The notes: generated by a model from the letters alone, not told the origin. Counted from the first letter of the stretch, positions 35,883-45,644 are shown. The stretch: DNA of 64,000 nt from Melioribacteraceae bacterium (GCA_030584085.1 CP129490.1:715511-779510); one strand, 5' to 3'. Made by a program: numbers and translations.

Positions 35883-37004
35883 ATGAAAATTCTTTTAATT
35901 GGCGGATATGGTAATGTTGGCAAATTTCTATCTGAATTAATTTTATCAAATACTAATTCATCAATTATTATTGTAGGCCGAGATAAAGCGAAAGCAGAAA
36001 AATTTAAAGATGAATTAGTAGTAAGACATGATGAGAAAAGAATCGAAACCGGTTTTGTCGATGCTTCAAATACCGGTTCTCTTATAAACGAGTTTATGAA
36101 ATCCGATTTTGTAATCAATGCAGCCAGTACAATTCAGTTTACTAATAATATTGTCGAAGCATTACTTCAAACAAAGAATAATTACCTCGATGTATTGATG
36201 TCATCTCCGCAAAAGTTAAACTTATTAAAAGCTACCTCGGAACAATTTGTCAAGAATGATCAATGTATAATAAGCGATGGCGGATTTCATCCCGGTTTAC
36301 CGGCGGCATTAATTCGTTATGCTGCAGATTATTTTGATGAAATTCACTCGGCGAATGTAGGCAGCTTGCTGAATATGGATTGGAAGTTTGAATTTTCTTC
36401 ACCGGATACAATAAAAGAATTCATTTATGAGTTCAAAGAATATGGTTCAACCGCTTATGTTAAAAAAGAATGGAGAAAGCTTAGTTATAAAGATTACAAA
36501 TACTTTGATTTCGATAAACCTTTCGGAAAGAAACCTTGCATCTCTATGATGATGGAAGAGTTAAAGGAATTACCGGATGAATATCCGTCACTTTCTGAAA
36601 CAGGATTTTATATCTCCGGATTTAATTGGTTTACTGATTATTTTGTCACACCATTAATGATGTTCGCCGTGAAAAGATTTTCACTGAATAAATTGAATTC
36701 GATTACAAAACTTTTTAAGTGGAGTCTCCGGAAATTTTCGAAACCTCCTTATAAAGTTATTCTTCAATTAATTGCAGAAGGAATTAAAGAAGATAAAAAT
36801 CAGCAAATGAAAATTGAAGTATCTCATGAAGACGGATATTTTCTAACTGCTGTTCCTGCGTTTGCATGTTTGCATCAGTATTTAGAAAAGTCCAATAGAA
36901 TTCCCGGACTTCACTTCCAAGCAAATTATGTTGAACCGAAAAAATTTTTAAATGACATAAAGCGATTAGGATGTGAAGTTAAAATCGAATTCAATTTGAA
37001 ATAA
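35883..37004 (+). CDS. Saccharopine dehydrogenase-like NAD(P)-binding protein
   Basis: 373 residues from ATG 35883, with AGAGGA 7 nt before it; a TTG two codons earlier is too close to that site. Rossmann start MKILLIGGYGNVGKFLSELI, then GRDKAKAEKFKDEL, VINAASTIQFTNNIVEALLQ and the conserved ISDGGFHPGLPAALIRYAAD. Resembles the saccharopine dehydrogenase family in the N-terminal half; the C-terminal half differs from true lysine biosynthesis enzymes. Substrate unknown. Divergent from the DUF5916 gene. Confidence 0.75.
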   Translation: MKILLIGGYGNVGKFLSELILSNTNSSIIIVGRDKAKAEKFKDELVVRHDEKRIETGFVDASNTGSLINEFMKSDFVINAASTIQFTNNIVEALLQTKNNYLDVLMSSPQKLNLLKATSEQFVKNDQCIISDGGFHPGLPAALIRYAADYFDEIHSANVGSLLNMDWKFEFSSPDTIKEFIYEFKEYGSTAYVKKEWRKLSYKDYKYFDFDKPFGKKPCISMMMEELKELPDEYPSLSETGFYISGFNWFTDYFVTPLMMFAVKRFSLNKLNSITKLFKWSLRKFSKPPYKVILQLIAEGIKEDKNQQMKIEVSHEDGYFLTAVPAFACLHQYLEKSNRIPGLHFQANYVEPKKFLNDIKRLGCEVKIEFNLK

Positions 37005-37067
37005 TCATAAACTTTTTCATTTTTAATTCGATGATAGGTCATAGTATTAAAAAATCCGGAGATATTT

Positions 37068-37469
37068 ATGGCATTCATTGAATGGAGTGATGACCTTTCT
37101 GTAAAAAATTTAACAATCGATTCCGAACATAAAAAACTTGTAGAAACCACAAATAAACTACATGCCGCAATGAGGGAAGGTAAGGGTTCTGCAGTTCTTG
37201 GAAATATTCTAAATGAACTGATTACTTATACTAAAACACATTTTAAGAACGAAGAAAACATTATGCGCAAGCATAATTACGCACATCTCGAAACACATAT
37301 TGCCGAACACAATAGTTTTGTGAAAGAGGTTGAATCATTTTATGAAAAATATAAATCCGGCTCCGGCTCCGTTGCCGTTACAATTTCATTAATAACTTTT
37401 CTTAAAGATTGGTTGGTTAAACATATACAAGGGAGTGATAAGAAGTTCGGACTATCAATCTTGAATTAA
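37068..37469 (+). CDS. Bacteriohemerythrin
   Basis: 133 residues, single-domain. Starts WSDDLSVKNLTIDSEHKKLV with the first His ligand; then FKNEENIMRKHNYAHLETHI and AEHNSF and finally the HIQGSDKK ligand near the end, the full set for a non-haem di-iron site. Binds O2 reversibly; in microaerophiles it acts as a store, sensor or delivery protein. GGAG is 7 nt before ATG 37068. Its tail end is almost back-to-back with meaB (3 nt), so both are convergent. Confidence 0.9.
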   Translation: MAFIEWSDDLSVKNLTIDSEHKKLVETTNKLHAAMREGKGSAVLGNILNELITYTKTHFKNEENIMRKHNYAHLETHIAEHNSFVKEVESFYEKYKSGSGSVAVTISLITFLKDWLVKHIQGSDKKFGLSILN

Positions 37470-37471
37470 TG

Positions 37472-38587
37472 CTATTTCCTTTCACGAAAAATGTTTAATA
37501 GTTTTTCGGCGGCTGTTGTCGGCGGTAATTCTGAACTCAATACTTGTTCTTGAATCAGCTTGTATTCCTTTTTGATTATATCATCATTAAAAAATGAATC
37601 TCGTAAACCATCTTCAACTAATCTCAAAACCCATTCTAATGATTGCTCTTTTCTTCGTTGAGTAAAAACACCTGATTCTTTTGTAAGTTTTTCAAAATCT
37701 TTAATCATCTTCCAAATTTCGGGGATACCTTTACCAGTTAATGCAGAACAAGTTAAAGCTTTTGTCTGCCAGCCTTTTGTAGCATGTTGAATATAATGAA
37801 GTGCATTTGCGTATTCTGATTTTGATAGTTTTGCTAATTGCTCATTTTTACCATCAGCTTTATTTATTAATACCGCATCAGTAAGTTCAATTACACCTTT
37901 TTTTATTCCTTGTAATTCGTCACCACCGCCGGGAATTAAAACCAGTAAAAAGAAATCAACCATTGAACGGACTGTTATTTCACTTTGTCCAACTCCCACG
38001 GTTTCGATTAAAATCACATCGTAACCTGCTGCTTCACAAAGTGTAATTGACTCTCGAGTTTTGCGGGCAACACCACCCAATGTTCCACCGGAAGGAGATG
38101 GACGGATAAAGCAGTTTTCTTCCTTTGCTAATTTTTCCATTCGTGTTTTATCACCGAGAATACTTCCCCTTGAAATACTGCTGGATGGATCAACAGTTAA
38201 TACAGCAACTTTGTGTCCTAGCTTTAATAAATACATTCCAAGTGATTCAATCAAAGTGCTTTTCCCTGCACCGGGAGTTCCGGTAATTCCGATTCTCAAT
38301 GAATTGCCTGAATTGGGAAGAAGTTTTTGTAATAATTCTTGAGAAAGTTGATGATGTTTTGACGAGTTACTTTCAACTAAAGTGATAGCCCGGGCAAGTT
38401 TTATTCTGTCACCTTTTAGAACTCCTTCAACATATTCATCAATCGAAAGAAAGGTATTCTTTTTTGAATTCGTTGATTCGGATTTCTTATCGCTCGACTG
38501 AATCCCTTTAACAATTCTAACAGCAAATTCATCTCCGGCATTTTCGGGTGTCCATTCGGGTTTATATGTGTTGTCTTTTTTGCTCAT
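37472..38587 (-). CDS. meaB: Methylmalonyl-CoA mutase-associated GTPase MeaB
   Basis: 371 residues from ATG 38587 (MSKKDNTYKPEWTPENAGDE). An upstream ATG at 38632 would add MRFFASLRMT, which is repeat-encoded (family C, 38603-38687), so it is rejected. G3E GTPase with Walker A GITGTPGAGKSTLIES, VLTVDPSSS, the ETVGVGQSE switch and NKADGKNEQL. It protects methylmalonyl-CoA mutase and gates cofactor exchange. Same strand and pathway as the mutase genes upstream, separated by an unrelated acetyltransferase, a terminator and a repeat. Confidence 0.9.
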   Translation of the reverse strand: MSKKDNTYKPEWTPENAGDEFAVRIVKGIQSSDKKSESTNSKKNTFLSIDEYVEGVLKGDRIKLARAITLVESNSSKHHQLSQELLQKLLPNSGNSLRIGITGTPGAGKSTLIESLGMYLLKLGHKVAVLTVDPSSSISRGSILGDKTRMEKLAKEENCFIRPSPSGGTLGGVARKTRESITLCEAAGYDVILIETVGVGQSEITVRSMVDFFLLVLIPGGGDELQGIKKGVIELTDAVLINKADGKNEQLAKLSKSEYANALHYIQHATKGWQTKALTCSALTGKGIPEIWKMIKDFEKLTKESGVFTQRRKEQSLEWVLRLVEDGLRDSFFNDDIIKKEYKLIQEQVLSSELPPTTAAEKLLNIFRERK

Positions 38588-38602
38588 AAGTGAAATTAGG
38601 CA

Positions 38603-38687
38603 TGTCATTCTGAGCGAAGCGAAGAATCTCATTTTGTAATTAGTGGAGATTCTTCAGTCGTCAAAATGCGACTCCTTCAGAATGACA
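38603..38687. repeat. Family C MITE-like repeat (TGTCATTCTGA ends)
   Basis: 85-bp unit with TGTCATTCTGAGCGAAGCGA at one end and TCCTTCAGAATGACA at the other, plus internal GAATCTC / GAGATTC arms. Located between the acetyltransferase and meaB genes. Confidence 0.82.
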
Positions 38688-38692
38688 AGGAT

Positions 38693-39247
38693 TTATTTTT
38701 TTAACTTCTTGTACTCCCTCTGTAATATACTATAAAATTTCACATCTATGTACTTGTCATCTTTAACAACGTCTTCTCTTAAGTGACCTTCCAACTTCAT
38801 TCCGTGTTTTAACATTACTTTACCCGAAGCCGGATTAGTAATAAAGTGATGAGCGAAAATTTTATTCAATTTTAATTCCTCGAAACCATATTTCAAAATA
38901 ACTGACAAAGCTTCACTAGCATAACCTTTATTCCAAAAGGGAACACCGATCCAAAGTCCAAACTCTGCTTTGTTGAACTTTGGTTGTAAAGTAAAACCAA
39001 TTGCACCGACTAATTCATTATTATCATTTTTAGTGATTGCCCAAATAATACTTTTGTTTTCTTCGCATTCTTTTTGATGAGTAATAATCCATTCTTCCGC
39101 TGCGCCATCGGGATAGGGATGCGGAATATATAAAGTTGTCTCGGCAATTTTCTTATCACCGGCTAATTTTTGTACTTTTTTTGCGTCATCCAATGTAAAT
39201 GCACGCAAAGTAATACGCTCTGATTTTAATTTTGGTATTATTTTCAT
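38693..39247 (-). CDS. GNAT acetyltransferase (RimJ/RimL-like)
   Basis: 184 residues. Starts with IIPKLKSERITLRAFTLDDA as in RimJ/RimL N-acetyltransferases; acetyl-CoA binding is in FWNKGYASEALSVILKYGFE, and the C-terminal FHHFITNPASGKVMLKHGMK-like part is standard. Acetylates a protein or small amine. Placed between the mutase large subunit and meaB but with no known link. The terminator at 39249 ends just before its ATG, so it probably has its own promoter or depends on read-through. Confidence 0.8.
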   Translation of the reverse strand: MKIIPKLKSERITLRAFTLDDAKKVQKLAGDKKIAETTLYIPHPYPDGAAEEWIITHQKECEENKSIIWAITKNDNNELVGAIGFTLQPKFNKAEFGLWIGVPFWNKGYASEALSVILKYGFEELKLNKIFAHHFITNPASGKVMLKHGMKLEGHLREDVVKDDKYIDVKFYSILQREYKKLKK

Positions 39248-39248
39248 A

Positions 39249-39275
39249 ATAAAAATGCCGAGCTAAACTCGGCAT
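39249..39275 (-). terminator. Rho-independent terminator after the mutase large subunit
   Basis: On the minus strand: ATGCCGAG / CTCGGCAT arms with a five-base loop and then TTTTTATT. It lies between the mutase large-subunit gene and the acetyltransferase. Confidence 0.78.
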
Positions 39276-39304
39276 CAAATTTAATAATTTATGCTGATTT
39301 GATG

Positions 39305-41482
39305 TTAACTAAATCTCTTATTTATTTCATCCATGATTTTAATTCCCGCTTCAGGAATTTGTGTACCCGGACCGAAGATCAAAGCAGCTCCCGCTTCATA
39401 CAAGAAATCATAATCTTGTGAAGGAATTACACCACCGACAATAACAATAATATCTTCACGACCGAGTTTTTTTAGTTCATCAATTAATTGTGGTACAAGA
39501 GTTTTATGTCCCGCCGCAAGTGAACTTACACCAATTGCGTGCACATCATTTTCAACTGCCTGCTTTGCCGTTTCTTCGGGAGTTTGGAAGAGGGGACCGA
39601 CGTCAACATCAAATCCCATATCGGCGTAAGCGGTTGCGACAACTTTAGCTCCGCGGTCATGTCCGTCTTGTCCCATTTTAGCAACCATAATTCTGGGACG
39701 ACGACCTTCGTGCTCTGCAAATTCGTCAGTCATTTTTCTTACTTGTTCCACTGTTCCACCTTGTTCATCGCTGTATTCACTTCTATAAACACCTGAAATA
39801 GTTCTTGTTGTTGCATGATATCTTCCGCTTACTTTTTCAATTGCATCTGAAATTTCTCCTAGTGTCGCTCTAACTCGAGCAGCTTTGACTGATAAATCTA
39901 ATAAATTTCCGTCACCTTTGTCGGCACATTTTGTAATTGCTTCGAGCGCTGACTTTACATTTGCTTCATTACGACCGGATTTTATTTTTTGTAATCTTTT
40001 AATTTGAGACAATCTTACTGCAGTGTTATCGACTTCCAAAATTTCAATCGGATCTTCTTTATCTAATCTATATTTGTTGACACCTACAATTGTTTCTTTA
40101 CCTGAGTCAATTCTCGCTTGTCTTCTCGCAGCAGCCTCTTCAATTCTCATTTTAGGAATACCGGCTTCAATTGCTTTTGTCATTCCACCGTAAGATTCAA
40201 CCTCGTGAATGTGTTCCCAACCTTTTTTGAGAAGCGCGTCTGTTAATGCTTCAACATAATAAGAACCTGCCCACGGATCGATAACTTTTGTGATGTTTGT
40301 TTCATCTTGTAAATAAAGTTGCGTGTTACGAGCAATTCTTGCCGAGAAATCTGTCGGCAGTGCAATAGCTTCATCAAGTGAGTTTGTATGTAATGATTGT
40401 GTATGACCAAGTGCCGCAGCCATTGCTTCGATGCAAGTTCGGGCAACATTGTTGAATGGATCTTGTTCTGCTAAACTCCAACCTGAAGTTTGCGAATGTG
40501 TGCGCAATGACATTGATTTCGGATTTTTAGGATTGAATTGCTTAATTAGTTTTGCCCAAATTAATCTTGCAGCTCTCATCTTTGCAATTTCCATAAAGTA
40601 ATTCATTCCTTGCGCCCAGAAAAACGATAAACGTGGAGCAAATTCATCTATATCCATTCCTGTTTTAACACCGGTTCTTACATACTCTAATCCATCTGCT
40701 AAAGTGTAAGCCATTTCCAAATCGGCTGTTGCGCCTGCTTCCTGCATATGGTAACCTGAAATTGAAATGCTATTATACTTCGGCATCTCTTTCGCTGAGT
40801 ATTTGAAAATATCAGCAATAATTTTCATCGACATTTCAGGCGGATAAATATATGTATTGCGAACCATGTACTCTTTTAAAATATCATTTTGAATTGTTCC
40901 GGTAAGTTCTTCGTGTTTGACACCTTGCTCTTCAGCCGCAACAATAAAGAATGCAAGAATTGGGAGAACCGCTCCGTTCATCGTCATCGATACGGACATT
41001 TTATCGAGCGGAATTTGATCGAATAAAATTTTCATGTCTTCAACAGAATCAATTGCAACACCGGCTTTACCTACATCACCGACAACACGTGGATGATCGG
41101 AATCATACCCACGGTGAGTTGCAAGATCGAAAGCGACTGAAAGTCCGCGTTGACCTTGTGCAAGATTCCTTCTGTAGAATGCGTTACTTTCTTCCGCGGT
41201 CGAAAACCCTGCATATTGTCTAACTGTCCAAGGTTGCATCACATACATTGTCGAATATGGTCCGCGTAAAAACGGTGGAATGCCGGACATATAATCGATA
41301 TGTTCACAATTAGTGATATCATCTTTTGTGTAAAGAGGTTTTACGTTGATCTTCTCCATTGTTTCCCAAATGAAATCATCAACTTCTTTACCAGTTTCGG
41401 TTTTAAATTTTTCTTTCCACTCATCGTAAGAAGTTTTTTTACTCTTCAAGTCTAATTTTAATTCTGCAAAATTAGGTTTCAT
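39305..41482 (-). CDS. scpA: Methylmalonyl-CoA mutase, large (catalytic, B12-binding) subunit
   Basis: 725 residues from ATG 41482 ([20 protein letters not shown]), which has AGAGGA upstream; the longer frame from 41542 adds residues encoded by a repeat ([16 protein letters not shown]) and is rejected. It interconverts methylmalonyl-CoA and succinyl-CoA. N-terminal TIM barrel with [36 protein letters not shown] and other substrate residues, then a C-terminal B12 domain with [16 protein letters not shown] (DxHxxG). A repeat at 41501-41566 separates it from the small-subunit gene. No epimerase gene in the window. Confidence 0.93.
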   Translation of the reverse strand: MKPNFAELKLDLKSKKTSYDEWKEKFKTETGKEVDDFIWETMEKINVKPLYTKDDITNCEHIDYMSGIPPFLRGPYSTMYVMQPWTVRQYAGFSTAEESNAFYRRNLAQGQRGLSVAFDLATHRGYDSDHPRVVGDVGKAGVAIDSVEDMKILFDQIPLDKMSVSMTMNGAVLPILAFFIVAAEEQGVKHEELTGTIQNDILKEYMVRNTYIYPPEMSMKIIADIFKYSAKEMPKYNSISISGYHMQEAGATADLEMAYTLADGLEYVRTGVKTGMDIDEFAPRLSFFWAQGMNYFMEIAKMRAARLIWAKLIKQFNPKNPKSMSLRTHSQTSGWSLAEQDPFNNVARTCIEAMAAALGHTQSLHTNSLDEAIALPTDFSARIARNTQLYLQDETNITKVIDPWAGSYYVEALTDALLKKGWEHIHEVESYGGMTKAIEAGIPKMRIEEAAARRQARIDSGKETIVGVNKYRLDKEDPIEILEVDNTAVRLSQIKRLQKIKSGRNEANVKSALEAITKCADKGDGNLLDLSVKAARVRATLGEISDAIEKVSGRYHATTRTISGVYRSEYSDEQGGTVEQVRKMTDEFAEHEGRRPRIMVAKMGQDGHDRGAKVVATAYADMGFDVDVGPLFQTPEETAKQAVENDVHAIGVSSLAAGHKTLVPQLIDELKKLGREDIIVIVGGVIPSQDYDFLYEAGAALIFGPGTQIPEAGIKIMDEINKRFS

Positions 41483-41500
41483 TTTCAATCCTCTGCATTT

Positions 41501-41566
41501 CTTAGCGTCTTGGCGTCTTTGCGGTGAGTAAATGAAAAACAACCGCTAAGGCGCAGAGACGCAAAG
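41501..41566. repeat. Inverted repeat between mutase subunits (CTTAGCGTCT type)
   Basis: Left arm CTTAGCGTCTTGGCGTCTTT, right arm pairs with it at ACCGCTAAGGCGCAGAGACG, with an AT-rich middle. Lies inside the mutase operon between the two subunit genes. Confidence 0.8.
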
Positions 41567-41569
41567 TGT

Positions 41570-43726
41570 TTACTTAATTTTATTCAAAAGTTTATCTAAT
41601 AACTCAAACGCATCGCAGCCGAGATAGATAAATTCATTCACACCCGATTTTTTATGTTCTTCAATTTGTTCTTTTGGATAGCCGGCTAGAACAACAGTTA
41701 CTTCTTTTTTATTTTCTTTAATTCCTTTAACTATCTGTGGAACAAGCGCGGGATAAGTTTCATCAGTAGAACAGATAACAACAACATCAGTATTAGATTC
41801 ATTTGCCGTTTTGACTGCTTCCTCTGTTGAATTAAAACCTTTTGGATATTCAATTTCAAATCCAGCTATTTCAAAAAATCCTTGTGAGAAATCTGCACGT
41901 CCTTTGTATTGCTTAAGTGGTCCCATTGTAGCAAGAAATACTTTTGGTCTGTTTCCTCGTTTGTCTTCTATTTCATCGGATTTATCTCGGAGTGATTCAA
42001 AAAACTCTGATGCTCTGCGCTTCTCAAGTTTTTGAATAATTATTCCTTCTCCGGCATTTGCTCTGCTTGCCTTAGAAATTTCACCGATTGTAGCGCCTTC
42101 TAAAATTGCTTGGGCACCTGTATCAATCGCATTCTCGGAAGATTCATCTACGAGTTTTTGTAGTTTTTCTAAAATGCTTGTGTGTTTGTTTGGATCACTC
42201 GAAGTTCTGAGTTTTTGCAAATACTCCGAACGTTTTTTATGAATTGCTTTATAATCAGGTTCATTCTTTCTTTTAATTTCTTCTTTTAAGTTGGCGTACA
42301 TGTTAGTACCGACAATTACAGATTTACGTTTTGAAATATCTTTCTTCCTTGTTTCCCAAATTTTTTCAATTTCGTCTTGAACATAGTTTTCTTCAAGTGC
42401 TTTTATAAGTCCACCTTTTTCATCAATCTTTTGGAATTCTTTCCATGCAGCTTTTGCGATTTCGTCTGTTAATTTTTCGACAAAGAATGAACCTCCTGCC
42501 GGATCAATCAAGTTTGTTAGGTGTGATTCTTCATCCAAAATTATTTGTGTGTTGCGTGCGATTCTTCTTGAGAACTGATCAGGCATCCCAAACAATTCAT
42601 CGAATGTATTTGTATGAATCGAATCAATTCCGCCTACTACCGCAGAGAAAGCTTCGGTTGTAGTTCGAAGCATATTTACATACGGATCAAACTTTGTCTG
42701 AGTGAATAAACCAGTTCTAGCATGTATAGTCATCTTTCGATTTTCTTCATTAACGCCGAATGCTTCGGTAATTTTAGACCAAAGAATTTTAGCAGCTCTA
42801 AATTTTGCAACTTCCATAAAAAAGAAAGAGCCGACACCAAATGTAAATCTCATTTGTTTTGCAATTAGGTTTACATCCATGCCTTTATCGGAAAGGTTTT
42901 TCATGTATTCTGCTGCAGCGGCAAGTGTGTATGAGAGTTCTTGGACTGCGCTTGCACCCGCATTATGATAAACTAATCCGCTAATACCGATAGTTTTGAA
43001 GTTCGGTATTTTTTCATTTGCCCATTCGGTAGTAAGTTTCATTTCATCAATTAAAAAATCGAAGGAGACCGGAAGAGAACCATTCTCTACTAAATACGAA
43101 ATCGGATCAGAAGTAATGCTTCCGTTGATGTGTTTTGCGTCATTTTTTTGTTCGTTAAGATAAGCTGCAAAGATTGAAATAAACGGTAAAGATGAAAAAC
43201 CAGTGTTGATGTGAATTGGATATTTAGTGATATCAATTTCGCCCAATGATTTTCTAAAACTATTTAGAGCTGAAATAGAGACACCGTTTTTTCCAACTTG
43301 TCCAACTTTTGCATAGTCAGCGTCAAGTCCTAATTTTGTTGCTTCATCCAGAGGAAGTGAAATAGAATTTTGTCCGCATGCTAAATCATTTTTGAGTGCA
43401 CTATTAAAATCCTCTGCCATTGGATATGGAATATCTTGACAAATTTCCCAACCATTTTTACTATAACCGGATGAAGATTTTCCTCGAAGAAAATTTCCAT
43501 CTCCAGGTAATTCATTAATGAACTCCAAATTTTCTACGTCATTACTTGTATAAATTGGTTGAAGATCAATTCCTTCGTAAGTTTTAGTCACCAACTTCTT
43601 TTCGAATGGAACACCTTTTAAATCTTTTTCAACAACTTCACGCCACTGTTTGTATGAAGGTGACTCAAAATCCTTTTTCAAGTTTAATTCTTTTGGAAGT
43701 TCCGGTTTCAGTTTTTCTTCAGACAT
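41570..43726 (-). CDS. mutA: Methylmalonyl-CoA mutase, small subunit
   Basis: 718 residues. Similar throughout to the large subunit (TIM-barrel with KSSSGYSKNGWEICQDIPYP, ARTGLFTQTKFDPYVNMLRT) but the C-terminal domain lacks the DxHxxG cobalt motif; there the sequence reads ATMGPLKQYKGRADFSQGFF. That is the known pattern of the non-catalytic subunit of the heterodimeric mutase. First gene of the mutase unit, start ATG at 43726, with 87 nt and a repeat before the large-subunit gene. The 297 bp upstream (to 44024) has an inverted repeat GAGAAATATTTCTC at 43893-43906 but no gene. Confidence 0.9.
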   Translation of the reverse strand: MSEEKLKPELPKELNLKKDFESPSYKQWREVVEKDLKGVPFEKKLVTKTYEGIDLQPIYTSNDVENLEFINELPGDGNFLRGKSSSGYSKNGWEICQDIPYPMAEDFNSALKNDLACGQNSISLPLDEATKLGLDADYAKVGQVGKNGVSISALNSFRKSLGEIDITKYPIHINTGFSSLPFISIFAAYLNEQKNDAKHINGSITSDPISYLVENGSLPVSFDFLIDEMKLTTEWANEKIPNFKTIGISGLVYHNAGASAVQELSYTLAAAAEYMKNLSDKGMDVNLIAKQMRFTFGVGSFFFMEVAKFRAAKILWSKITEAFGVNEENRKMTIHARTGLFTQTKFDPYVNMLRTTTEAFSAVVGGIDSIHTNTFDELFGMPDQFSRRIARNTQIILDEESHLTNLIDPAGGSFFVEKLTDEIAKAAWKEFQKIDEKGGLIKALEENYVQDEIEKIWETRKKDISKRKSVIVGTNMYANLKEEIKRKNEPDYKAIHKKRSEYLQKLRTSSDPNKHTSILEKLQKLVDESSENAIDTGAQAILEGATIGEISKASRANAGEGIIIQKLEKRRASEFFESLRDKSDEIEDKRGNRPKVFLATMGPLKQYKGRADFSQGFFEIAGFEIEYPKGFNSTEEAVKTANESNTDVVVICSTDETYPALVPQIVKGIKENKKEVTVVLAGYPKEQIEEHKKSGVNEFIYLGCDAFELLDKLLNKIK

Positions 43727-44023
43727 TATAAAGCTCCGTTATAAACTTTTCTTTTTGTTAATCTAATAAACTTATCAATAATCAGCGATAATATCTCATT
43801 TGCAGAAATAGAAGAAAAGAAAAAATCGAGCCAAATAAGGATTGGGTTTAAGTGAAATAGGGTTATTTTTCGCTAAAAACCTAACTTAAATTGAGAAATA
43901 TTTCTCGTTTTTGGAAAAAGTAAATATGGTAATTAGTTGTGATACCTCTTGAATATTTAATCCGAAAATTTATTTCAATTTATCTTTTCCCACTATGTGC
44001 TATATTTCAGAGGATAAATAGGG

Positions 44024-44974
44024 ATGGTTATGAAGATCATACTTACATTAATCATAGCAATTTCAGTTCTGTTTATCGGATGTACGGTTACTACAACAAC
44101 GCCGAAATTGCAAAACGCTGAGCAATTTGGCGTGGTCAATAATAATACGATTAAGATCACTAATCATGAATCAGCTGGTGACTTTAGTGTTCGATTGAAC
44201 GTGAGTAAAAACCGCGATAGAATCTTGAGCAGCAAAATTGAAGGACACACGATGGTGAATAAAAATGGGATTTATGAAGTCGAACCTGTTGAAGGCGAAG
44301 ATTATTTCTTTGAAACCGCAGGGGTCAATACAGAAGAGTTCACCGGAAATAATCTACATTGGAATATTCCTGAATTTCAAACAAATTTTGAGGTTGAAGT
44401 CAATGTCACACCTAATTTTTCCGTCTACGGTGGAACTACTTTCGCGGACATTGATCAAATTGATTTGAACAACTTTAATTTTGGACTTGGATTTTTTAGA
44501 GAAGAAAATAATTGGGCGGTTCGATTGGATATTGCTGGTGCATATTATGAGACTGAAACTCATATCGATTATGTTCGGCTTGAAGATAAACCATTTACCG
44601 GTGATGCTGAGCGTAAAGTATTTTTCTTCTATGAATCTCACAAAGAAAATTTTTTTGATCTGTCTTTGGGAGTAACAATAAACTCAAGAAATCCTGAATG
44701 GTTCGTAAACGGATTTATTAACTACACCTTCGGCCAACAAAGCTTTTTTGATATTGAACCTACCTCCGTTACTTTTTATGATTGGTTAAAGTCTTCTGAA
44801 GGTAAGAGGTTTGAGTTGGATGAGACTTACCATACTCTTTCACTCGGTCTATATAAAGAGATTGAATCTTTAGGGTATTTGTTTGGCGGAGTAAGATTTA
44901 ACAAGTATACCGACTCAGAAGACAAACTTTTTGCTCCAAATTATTTTCTCCAATTTGATTTTCAACTTTTCTGA
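44024..44974 (+). CDS. Predicted lipoprotein / outer-membrane barrel-like protein, unknown
   Basis: 316 residues; start ATG at 44024 or 44030 (MKIILTLIIAISVLFIGC). Lipobox LFIGC with cysteine near residue 20. Residues ~120-316 show alternating amphipathic strands (FEVEVNVTPNFSVYGGTTFA, FLQFDFQLF at the end with a terminal Phe), suggesting a beta-sheet outer-membrane or periplasm-facing protein. No family recognised. Its stop overlaps the mobA start (TGATG), so the two are translationally coupled, a link to molybdenum cofactor that I cannot explain. Confidence 0.65.
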   Translation: MVMKIILTLIIAISVLFIGCTVTTTTPKLQNAEQFGVVNNNTIKITNHESAGDFSVRLNVSKNRDRILSSKIEGHTMVNKNGIYEVEPVEGEDYFFETAGVNTEEFTGNNLHWNIPEFQTNFEVEVNVTPNFSVYGGTTFADIDQIDLNNFNFGLGFFREENNWAVRLDIAGAYYETETHIDYVRLEDKPFTGDAERKVFFFYESHKENFFDLSLGVTINSRNPEWFVNGFINYTFGQQSFFDIEPTSVTFYDWLKSSEGKRFELDETYHTLSLGLYKEIESLGYLFGGVRFNKYTDSEDKLFAPNYFLQFDFQLF

Positions 44975-45624
44975 TGCATAATAAAATCAACGGCATAATA
45001 CTCTCCGGTGGAAAAAGTTCTCGAATGGGCGAAGATAAAGCCCTGCTGAAGGTCGGCACAAGAACTATCATTGAAATAATGATTGACAAACTAAAACCAT
45101 TCTGTAATGAGATTATAATCAGTGCAGACGAAACTGAAAAATATTCTCAATTTGGCTATAAAGTTGTACCTGATAAATTCAAAAACGGTGGACCTCTTGC
45201 TGGGATTTATTCTTCACTTATCGAATCAAATACAGAAAAGAATTTTATTATTTCTTGCGACTTGCCACTTGTATCTTCAGAAGTAATTGAAAAACTTATT
45301 AACTGTAATTCCACCAAAGAAATAATTCTTCCGGTTACGAATGGAAAGTATCATCAACTTTGCGGAGTTTATTCGAAGTCAGTTTTGGAAAAATCTGAAT
45401 CTATTTTAAATACAGAAGAGGAGAAGAGAAGAGAGGGTGAGGGGGAGAATTGGAGAAAAGGAGAAGAGGAGAAATGGAGAAAGAAGAGAAATACTTCCGT
45501 TAAAAAATTACTCGAAGTTTCTCAAGTTGAGTTTGTTGATTTAACTTCAATTTCCGGCAAGAATGAATTTTTGAATATGAATACGGTTGAGGATTTTGAG
45601 TTGATAAAAAAGATGTTTGAATGA
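44974..45624 (+). CDS. mobA: Molybdenum cofactor guanylyltransferase MobA
   Basis: 216 residues. Starts NKINGIILSGGKSSRMGEDK (LxGGxSxRMGxDK, nucleotide-binding), then NGGPLAGI and ISCDLPLVS. It attaches GMP to molybdopterin, producing bis-MGD for enzymes such as the molybdoenzyme at 46899. Between the conserved CGVYSKSVLEKSESI and VKKLLEVSQVEFVDL it carries a ~28-residue charged, Trp-rich insert (EEEKRREGEGENWRKGEEEK and following), encoded by a purine-rich element also found at 59828. Start overlaps the upstream stop. Catalytic motifs intact, so it is likely still active. Confidence 0.87.
   Translation: MHNKINGIILSGGKSSRMGEDKALLKVGTRTIIEIMIDKLKPFCNEIIISADETEKYSQFGYKVVPDKFKNGGPLAGIYSSLIESNTEKNFIISCDLPLVSSEVIEKLINCNSTKEIILPVTNGKYHQLCGVYSKSVLEKSESILNTEEEKRREGEGENWRKGEEEKWRKKRNTSVKKLLEVSQVEFVDLTSISGKNEFLNMNTVEDFELIKKMFE
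45444..45479 (+). repeat. Purine-rich repeat inserted in frame in mobA
   Basis: GGAGAATTGGAGAAAAGGAG followed by AAGAGGAGAAATGGAG; almost the same as the reverse complement of 59828-59863. It encodes the NWRKGEEEKW segment of mobA. Confidence 0.65.
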
Positions 45625-45644
45625 TACTCATCTTTCTTGATCGA

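Noticed and set aside
43939-44121. 60-codon open frame before the lipoprotein gene
   Set aside because: It overlaps the start of the lipoprotein in another frame, has no Shine-Dalgarno and no protein-like composition.
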